Origin: Spirochaetales bacterium
GTDB lineage: Bacteria > Spirochaetota > Spirochaetia > DSM-16054 > Sediminispirochaetaceae
Length of the DNA stretch: 12,150 nucleotides
Direction of reading: 5' to 3'
NCBI GenBank assembly: GCA_021767325.1
Contig: JAASTM010000021.1
Span: 1-12,150 of the forward strand
The position numbers were made by a program, and so were the translations under genes. Positions 7,366 through 12,150 of this stretch are shown here, one piece after another (position 1 is the first letter of the stretch; each line of letters starts with the position of its first letter). The notes beneath the pieces were generated by a model that was given only the letters and a program-made list of their open reading frames with translations, did no database searches and was not told the origin of the DNA.

Positions 7366-8343
7366 ATGAAACGGTTCGGAATTCTACTTGGTATTATGCT
7401 TTTGGTGGTAAGTTTTTCTGTTACCGCAGAGGAATCGGTTCTCATCGATTTTTCGACTCTTACCGCGGATCGCGAAGATGGAAATAACGAAGCTACTCTC
7501 GTTGACTTTTCCGAAAAGGCCGGCATAGGTTTCACGGAAGAAGAAAAAGAGCTCATGGTTACATCTCTGGCGATTGAGAATTGGGATGTGCAGTTGGCCT
7601 CTTCTTCACGGACAGTACAGAATGAACGTCTTTCCTACACGAAGGAAGCGCCTGTACGCGAAGATGCGGATCAATTCGCCGGCGAAACTGTTATGGGTAT
7701 CCGGGTACACTTCCCGGAAGAGCCTTTTAACTCGTATGCCATCATCAAACCCCCGTTCGAGATTCCTGCATACATGCAGGCTAACGAGCAGGATCGTGAA
7801 GGCAGTAAGTTTGAAGGGTACGGCGTTGTAAAGAACGTAGGCGCATTGAAAAAGGTTTCTGTGAATGTCTACGGTTCGAACTTCCCGAACGGAATCGGTC
7901 TTATTCTCGAAGACCAGGATGGGAATGAACGCAACATGTTCCTCGACTACATGGAGTTCAGAGGCTGGAGAAACCTCGGTTGGTCCAACCCCAACTACAT
8001 CGAGGATGTACGTAACCGCGAGCTGCAGAGGATGCCTCTCTACCCGAAGCTCACCCCCATGCGCAAGCTGAAAGGCTTTATCATCTACAAAGATGCTGCA
8101 CAGATGGGCGGCGATACTATCACTTACATTAAAGATGTTACTTTGACTTACGACCTGGCGGTTCTGCCGGACGAAGGCGGCATCGACAACGAAGCCCTCT
8201 GGGGTATTCTTGAAGAACGTGAAGAATCCCGACGGACTGCTGAATGGCAGCGGCTGGGTGAACTGCAGGTTCTGCGAGCGCTTGAGTCACAGAAACTCCA
8301 TCAGGATGAAGCCGAGCAGGAAGAAGCCGGTAACAACGAGTAG
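7366..8343 (+). CDS. flaA: Flagellar filament outer-layer (sheath) protein FlaA
   Basis: 325 residues, the usual size of spirochete FlaA. A Sec signal peptide is clear (MKRF, then a hydrophobic run to SFSVTA) with a cut probably before EESV. The mature part has the family's hallmarks: AIENWDVQLASSSRTVQNERLSY near residues 65-87, MGIRVHFPEEPFNSYAIIKPPFEIPAYM, the GYGVVKNVGALKKVSVNVYGSNFPNGIGLILEDQDGNE core, FLDYMEFRGWRNLGWSNPNYI, and a charged, helical, Glu-rich tail rich in EERE and EEA runs. The protein coats the FlaB core of periplasmic flagella, affecting filament stiffness and helicity. It is exported to the periplasm rather than through the flagellar type III route. The gene has its own strong promoter and terminator, so it is a single-gene unit. 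Codons are less GC-rich than in the glycan genes upstream, which fits high expression. Identity is firm; which flaA paralogue it is cannot be told. Confidence 0.95.
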   Translation: MKRFGILLGIMLLVVSFSVTAEESVLIDFSTLTADREDGNNEATLVDFSEKAGIGFTEEEKELMVTSLAIENWDVQLASSSRTVQNERLSYTKEAPVREDADQFAGETVMGIRVHFPEEPFNSYAIIKPPFEIPAYMQANEQDREGSKFEGYGVVKNVGALKKVSVNVYGSNFPNGIGLILEDQDGNERNMFLDYMEFRGWRNLGWSNPNYIEDVRNRELQRMPLYPKLTPMRKLKGFIIYKDAAQMGGDTITYIKDVTLTYDLAVLPDEGGIDNEALWGILEEREESRRTAEWQRLGELQVLRALESQKLHQDEAEQEEAGNNE

Positions 8344-8387
8344 TTCTGAATCGAGAGTACACATATATCGCCTTGCATTAGGCTTTA

Positions 8388-8415
8388 CTACTTGAGTTTA
8401 GCTACCTGAGTTGAG
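8388..8415 (+). repeat. Tandem imperfect 14-bp repeat in the flaA 3' region
   Basis: Two adjacent copies: CTACTTGAGTTTAG (8388-8401) and CTACCTGAGTTGAG (8402-8415), differing at two positions. They lie between the flaA stop and its terminator, so they would be in the mRNA 3' end. No function can be assigned. Confidence 0.6.
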
Positions 8416-8439
8416 TGAGAAAGTAAGAAAAATCAATCC

Positions 8440-8476
8440 AACCACCCGTCACAATTGTGACGGGTGGTTTATTTTG
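8440..8476 (+). terminator. Rho-independent terminator after flaA
   Basis: A perfect 13-bp stem, AACCACCCGTCAC (8440-8452) pairing with GTGACGGGTGGTT (8457-8469), encloses an AATT loop and runs into a T-rich tail (TTTATTTTG, 8468-8476). It lies 97 bases after the flaA stop. On the minus strand the same hairpin is followed by GGATTGATTTTTCTT, so it may also stop the convergent outer-membrane operon, less efficiently because the T run is displaced by several bases. Confidence 0.92.
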
Positions 8477-8531
8477 TAATGACTAGAATCATGCAGGACA
8501 CACACGCCACATGCTCACAAGATTGGATTCA

Positions 8532-9407
8532 TTAAAAACTTATTTCTGCGCCCAGTTCGGCCCGGAAGAGATACATCCCTATCCCCGAGGAGGGGATTGA
8601 AAGCGAATCGGAACCAGCGGTGCCGAAGGAGTACACGCTGCTGTCTAATTGGGCCAGGAGTGTTGTCCGCGGCGATACATCTATGCGAAAACGGGTCCCG
8701 AATACGAGGGAGTTTAGCTGGTTTGCAGTGTCGGTGCCGCCGGTGGAGTAGATTCGTTCGAGTTGCTGATAGGCGAAGGACAGGAGTACGCGCACCGGGA
8801 CATTCTTTTGAAAGATATCGACATCAAAGGAGTATTCGGTGAAGGAGTCGTCGACTTCCAGGGTTTCGGTCTGCTGCGTTACATACCGTTTGGTGGTGAG
8901 GTTGAGTGAGCAGATTGCATGCGGAATGTAGTAGCCGGCCGAGAGCTGATTGTGTTCCTGCATGTAGTCGCCGGATTTTGTGAACCGGGCGGCGATCGAG
9001 CTGTCCGAGCGGAAGGATGCAAACGCTACCCCCGGGTAGTCGAATCTGATGGAAGTTGAAATCCCGCTTTTCATTATCGGGTTCCATGAATTGAATATTC
9101 CGAAAAAGGGACCGATGGCTATCTGATAAAAATCGCGGGAAAATTCCACTCTGGTGTAAGTGGTGTACCTGAGGACCGGATCGTATTTGAAGCCGGCGTG
9201 CAGGGTTATGTTGTCATCTATTTCCTGGGTGCCGAAGATACTCAGGCCGTAATAATAGTCGGTACCGCTGAGAGATGTCTGGAGTGCAGTGCTGTCCTTG
9301 TCAAAGGTGATGTTGCCGCCGTGTACCAGGGTGGTGACATCGAGGCTGAAAAGCGACTGCAGAGAGAAGCATAGCAACAGAAACAGTACAGGGATGATCT
9401 TTTTCAT
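8532..9407 (-). CDS. Predicted outer-membrane beta-barrel protein, second gene of a pair
   Basis: 291 residues, family not recognised. The signal peptide is clear: MKKIIPVLFLLLCFSLQSLFS, with a likely cut before LDV. The mature part alternates short amphipathic strands rich in Tyr, Phe, Ser and Thr (for example YYYGLSIFGTQEI, ITLHAGFKYDP, YQIAIGPFFGIF, LRVLLSFAYQQL-like stretches) and ends in Phe (AELGAEISF), the C-terminal signature read by the BAM machinery. There is no Cys-containing lipobox. Its ATG lies one base beyond the stop of the upstream barrel gene (TAA-T-ATG on the minus strand), with GGAG just before inside that gene, so the two are translated together. A 14-16-strand barrel would fit the length. 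Function could be a porin, adhesin or transporter; nothing in the sequence decides. Confidence 0.7.
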   Translation of the reverse strand: MKKIIPVLFLLLCFSLQSLFSLDVTTLVHGGNITFDKDSTALQTSLSGTDYYYGLSIFGTQEIDDNITLHAGFKYDPVLRYTTYTRVEFSRDFYQIAIGPFFGIFNSWNPIMKSGISTSIRFDYPGVAFASFRSDSSIAARFTKSGDYMQEHNQLSAGYYIPHAICSLNLTTKRYVTQQTETLEVDDSFTEYSFDVDIFQKNVPVRVLLSFAYQQLERIYSTGGTDTANQLNSLVFGTRFRIDVSPRTTLLAQLDSSVYSFGTAGSDSLSIPSSGIGMYLFRAELGAEISF

Positions 9408-9408
9408 A

Positions 9409-10587
9409 TTAAAACTCCGCCTTTACGCCGATTACCCCTTCAAACATTTCCTCATCTAAAGAGTAGGGAAGGGCTCTGACGTTTATCATAAAATTCCAAA
9501 TGACCCCGCTGGTGATGGCGCTGAGATATGGGGTCACTTTGATTTCAAAATCCTGAGAACTGCTGGATGCGGTTTCGAGCGTGAAATTCGTCTCGAGCCC
9601 GCCGCTGATCGGATTTTCCAAGGGATTTCCGAACATTAAATTGAAATGCACATCCGCCGAGCCCTCATCGCCGGTGCTCTGCATGAGGTACATTGAGGGA
9701 TGCCAGAAAAGGGTTAGAATGACACTTACATACTCGAAATGAACCCGCGGTTCGAATAAAAAGTAAAAATCGTTGATGTTGAGGGTATCCATAGGAGCGA
9801 AATAGGGAATACCGATTTGGGAGAAAAACTCTCCCTTCTCTGCCGGCCGGTAGTAAAACAGGACTCCGGCTCGGTACAATCCATAGTCGGCCTGCGGAAA
9901 CGTGGCTCCGCCGAAGAGCTCCATCTTCAGCTTTTCGAAATTGGCTAAAAAGCGGGCGTCGGCGGAATAGATCCCCTCTCCGAGGTATCCGTCCTGATAG
10001 AGATACAGCGAGCTGCGGTTCCACTCGCTGCCGAAGGTGCTGGAAAGCTCGATTCCGGTTCCGTTGACGGTATGAATGCCGCGGTATTCGTTCTGCGGAA
10101 AGTAGAGATAGCCCTGATACTTGGTGGCGATGGGTATCGAACCGAACTCTGTTGGAAATACATCGGCCGACCCGAGCCGGTCGTTGCGGCCGACGAAATA
10201 GGTCAGATCGGTCGGGGTTTCGAACAGGTTCCGATAGGTAATCCGGGCCCCCTGGAACTGGAGGGTGGTCTGGTTGTCGAGATAGGTAGTGAGGGCGTTG
10301 GCGAATTCGGGTTCAGTTGCATAGTCGCTCCGAACCGGGGCGTCCTGGTTCGCGTAGGTGAGGTCCTGACTTTCGAAGCCCAGCAGAAGCGAACCGCCGA
10401 ACTTGTAGCCGCCGGAGACCTGGATTTCGCTGCGGCCGCGGGTTTGGAGCAGCAGGGTGTCATTCTGCCATGTGCCGCGGCTGATCAGTTCGAGCTCCGG
10501 GATAGTCAGATCGGCACTATATACGGCTGCCGGAAGTAGAAAAGCTGCGCAGAGTAGGCACAGGAAGGCGAAATATCGTTTTTTCAT
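9409..10587 (-). CDS. Predicted outer-membrane beta-barrel protein, first gene of a pair
   Basis: 392 residues, family not recognised. The signal peptide (KKR start, hydrophobic FAFLCLLCAAFLL, likely cut after VYS or YSA) leads into a mature protein dominated by short alternating strands with many aromatic residues and Gly/Asn/Asp turns, and ends in Phe (GVIGVKAEF), as barrels assembled by BAM do. It has no lipobox and no obvious periplasmic domain. AGGAGC (complement of 10597-10602) lies about 10 bases before the ATG. It is the first gene of a two-gene minus-strand operon whose second member is also a barrel, so the pair may form one complex or be duplicated, diverged paralogues, though I see no strong similarity between them. 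It is divergent from cheA, with a shared 145-base upstream region. Confidence 0.7.
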   Translation of the reverse strand: MKKRYFAFLCLLCAAFLLPAAVYSADLTIPELELISRGTWQNDTLLLQTRGRSEIQVSGGYKFGGSLLLGFESQDLTYANQDAPVRSDYATEPEFANALTTYLDNQTTLQFQGARITYRNLFETPTDLTYFVGRNDRLGSADVFPTEFGSIPIATKYQGYLYFPQNEYRGIHTVNGTGIELSSTFGSEWNRSSLYLYQDGYLGEGIYSADARFLANFEKLKMELFGGATFPQADYGLYRAGVLFYYRPAEKGEFFSQIGIPYFAPMDTLNINDFYFLFEPRVHFEYVSVILTLFWHPSMYLMQSTGDEGSADVHFNLMFGNPLENPISGGLETNFTLETASSSSQDFEIKVTPYLSAITSGVIWNFMINVRALPYSLDEEMFEGVIGVKAEF

Positions 10588-10611
10588 TATTTTTACGCTC
10601 CTATAAGAAAT

Positions 10612-10639
10612 AGTTTAAACCATTCCGTCATATTTTCAA
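10612..10639 (-). promoter_or_regulatory. Possible sigma-70 promoter for the outer-membrane pair
   Basis: On the minus strand, TTGAAA (complement of 10634-10639; 5 of 6 to TTGACA) and TAAACT (complement of 10612-10617; 4 of 6 to TATAAT) are 16 bases apart, a short distance upstream of the ribosome-binding site. Plausible but moderate match. Confidence 0.4.
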
Positions 10640-10681
10640 TATAAGGACCCTATTCAGAATATCGACATTTTGGACTCTCTG

Positions 10682-10706
10682 TAAAGTTTATACTTGACTT
10701 AAAGTT
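10682..10706 (+). promoter_or_regulatory. Repeated TAAAGTT box upstream of cheA
   Basis: TAAAGTTT at 10682-10689 equals the E. coli sigma-28 (flagellar/chemotaxis) -35 consensus, and TAAAGTT recurs at 10700-10706. No good GCCGATAA-type -10 is found at the expected 11-base spacing; the nearest candidate, TTCGTTAT at 10705-10712, is a partial match at the wrong spacing. The repeat itself is seen directly; promoter function is a weak inference. Confidence 0.3.
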
Positions 10707-10732
10707 CGTTATATATGAAGATTAATGCCATA

Positions 10733-12150
10733 ATGAGTGACTATTTGGATCCGAATAACGAGGAACTGCTGAAGGACTTTTTTATCGAGGCCGAGATGCA
10801 GGTTGACAGTCTCGAGCAGAATATTCTTGTGCTCGAGAACGACCCCAGCGATCATGATGCAATCGACGAGATTTTCCGTGCTGCCCATACTCTGAAAGGG
10901 GCTGCTGCCACGGTGCAGATGACCAAGCTGTCGGAGTTTACCCACCTTGTTGAGGATGTATTGGATGCAATCCGCAGCAACGAGGTAATGGCCAGTGAAC
11001 AGGTTGTGGATATCCTGCTGAACTCGATTGATGTCATCAAAGCGATGTTGGCGGCCCAGAAAGAGGGCACTACCTACGATGAAGATATTTCCGATCTGCA
11101 GGCTAAGCTGCGTTCGCTGCTCGAGGGCGGGAGCCCCTCGCCGCAGACAGCCCGGGCCGGTGCTACTCAAGCTCAGCCGGCTGCTCCTGAGGTCGAAGCG
11201 GAACCAATTGCACCGGTATCTTCCGAAGCGCTCAGCTCCGGTGGGGCTGCCGGCGGCTCTCTTTCGGAGTACGACCTGCTCGAGCTGAAGGATGCGGCCC
11301 AGAGCGGTGAGAAGGTGTATCAGGTGATGGTGGAGTTCAATGAAGACCATCCAATGAACACCATCGGCGGAGTACAAGTATTTGCAGCCCTCAAGGATAT
11401 CGGCACCGTATTGAAAACTGACCCTGAATTCGAACAGTTGTACGAGGATCAGTTTTTTCCAGTTGTGTATTACTATGTTTCCACCGCCTCCCCGGTCGAG
11501 GTAATTGAGAAGAAGGTACATATACCCGATGCAGTGCTGAGTAAATCGGTCACTGCGATCGATAAGTTGAGCCCCGGCGCCCAGGCACAACCCGAGAAAG
11601 CTGCCGCTGCCAAGCCGGCTGCCTCGAAACCGGCCGCTGCAAAGCCCGAGCCGTCTGCCAAGTCGGCAGCCGGCGCCCAGCCGGCGAAGGCTGCTCAGCC
11701 CGCAGAAAAGGCAGCGGCATCCGGCGGTACGGCCGCAGCAGCAGCCGAAGCGGAGGCCCCGGCCGAAAAGGCGGACCAGAAGCCCAGCAAGGAGCCGGAG
11801 CTGCGCAAAGGCGGCGGCGGATCGGTGCTGCGGGTGGATTCGAAACGCATCGACAATCTGCTGAACATGGTCAGTGAGGCGGTCATTACCAAAGCTACTT
11901 TTAACCAGATCAGTTCTAAATTCACCGATGCACAGGGAGAACTCTCCTCCGTGAAGTCGGTCTACTACGAGAAACTGCGGGAGCTCTTCGACAGCCTGCC
12001 GGCTTATCTCGAGCGGATTCAGGAAGGCACCTCGGTCAAGAAGATAAAGGCCGAAATAATCGACCGTTTTGGCGATCTGTACACCATGTACGACTCCTTC
12101 GAAACCCGCTTTAAGAGTACGGTCAACGAGTTCAACAGCACGGCGCAGAA
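10733..12150 (+). CDS. cheA: Chemotaxis histidine kinase CheA, 3' end outside window
   Basis: 472 codons are present and the frame runs off the right edge. The start at ATG 10733 gives MSDYLDPNNEELLKDFF, which as I recall matches treponeme CheA; an in-frame ATG at 10715 would add six residues. Neither has a good Shine-Dalgarno. Domains in order: P1/HPt (about 1-110) with phospho-accepting His52 in RAAHTLKGAAAT; a P2-like response-regulator-docking domain (about 178-272); a linker of roughly 275-360 rich in Ala, Pro, Lys and Glu with repeated KPAA units; then P3 dimerisation, beginning LRVDSKRIDNLLNMVSEAVIT near 366. The stretch after this is longer than in E. coli P3, with extra charged helices, before the window ends. 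The catalytic P4 and CheW-like P5 domains are expected beyond the edge. CheA receives receptor signals and phosphorylates CheY to control flagellar rotation. Identification is firm. Confidence 0.95.
   Translation, partial: MSDYLDPNNEELLKDFFIEAEMQVDSLEQNILVLENDPSDHDAIDEIFRAAHTLKGAAATVQMTKLSEFTHLVEDVLDAIRSNEVMASEQVVDILLNSIDVIKAMLAAQKEGTTYDEDISDLQAKLRSLLEGGSPSPQTARAGATQAQPAAPEVEAEPIAPVSSEALSSGGAAGGSLSEYDLLELKDAAQSGEKVYQVMVEFNEDHPMNTIGGVQVFAALKDIGTVLKTDPEFEQLYEDQFFPVVYYYVSTASPVEVIEKKVHIPDAVLSKSVTAIDKLSPGAQAQPEKAAAAKPAASKPAAAKPEPSAKSAAGAQPAKAAQPAEKAAASGGTAAAAAEAEAPAEKADQKPSKEPELRKGGGGSVLRVDSKRIDNLLNMVSEAVITKATFNQISSKFTDAQGELSSVKSVYYEKLRELFDSLPAYLERIQEGTSVKKIKAEIIDRFGDLYTMYDSFETRFKSTVNEFNSTAQ

Noticed and set aside
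8370..8383. GCCT/AGGC small hairpin after flaA
   Set aside because: Only a 4-bp stem; the true terminator is the 13-bp hairpin downstream.
10694..10715. TTGACT plus TATATA as a sigma-70 promoter for cheA
   Set aside because: The hexamers are 10 bases apart, far too close for sigma-70.
10709..11590. Long minus-strand open frame (293 codons) opposite cheA
   Set aside because: The plus strand encodes clear CheA domains with His52 and P2/P3 motifs over the same bases; the minus frame shows no recognisable family and is a GC-biased shadow.
11590..11790. Repetitive GC-rich stretch as a DNA repeat
   Set aside because: It encodes the Ala/Pro/Lys linker of CheA; the repetition is at the protein level and typical of flexible kinase linkers.

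Overview
This window looks like a chromosomal segment from a free-living, fairly GC-rich spirochete (order Spirochaetales). The main evidence is a full-length FlaA, the flagellar filament outer-layer (sheath) protein found only in spirochetes, preceded by an amidase and a GerMN-type gene. A treponeme-type CheA follows; it begins MSDYLDPNNEELLKDFF and has an unusually long dimerisation region. The exact genus cannot be read from the sequence.

Left half, 1 to about 7273, plus strand: seven genes packed head to tail with overlaps or gaps of a few bases, so probably one transcript that begins upstream of the window. In order: the 3' end of a radical SAM/SPASM protein; a GT2-like glycosyltransferase; an SpsF/KdsB-type cytidylyltransferase; a 625-residue fusion of an SpsG/PseG-like nucleotide-sugar domain with a zinc-ribbon SAM methyltransferase; an ATP-grasp ligase with a long C-terminal extension; an exported Zn-dependent N-acetylmuramoyl-L-alanine amidase; and a membrane-anchored GerMN-domain protein. 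The first five resemble a pathway that activates a sugar (possibly nonulosonic-acid-like), trims or transfers it, methylates it and ligates it. The last two act on, or sit in, the periplasmic cell wall. Placement just before flaA suggests a role in the periplasmic flagellum or cell envelope, but that is inference.

Centre, 7274 to about 8476: flaA stands alone behind a near-ideal sigma-70 promoter (exact TTGACA and TATAAT, 16-base spacer, A-tracts just upstream) and a strong Shine-Dalgarno. It ends at a perfect 13-bp-stem terminator.

Right half: two minus-strand genes (10587 down to 8532) form an operon of predicted outer-membrane beta-barrel proteins of unrecognised function, convergent with flaA and divergent from cheA. 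From 10733 to the window edge runs the 5' two-thirds or so of cheA: HPt domain with phospho-accepting His52, P2-like domain, Ala/Pro/Lys-rich linker and an extended P3 region. In Borrelia burgdorferi flaA is directly followed by cheA, so the barrel pair here appears to interrupt an otherwise recognisable neighbourhood.

No rRNA, tRNA, CRISPR array, insertion sequence or phage gene was seen.
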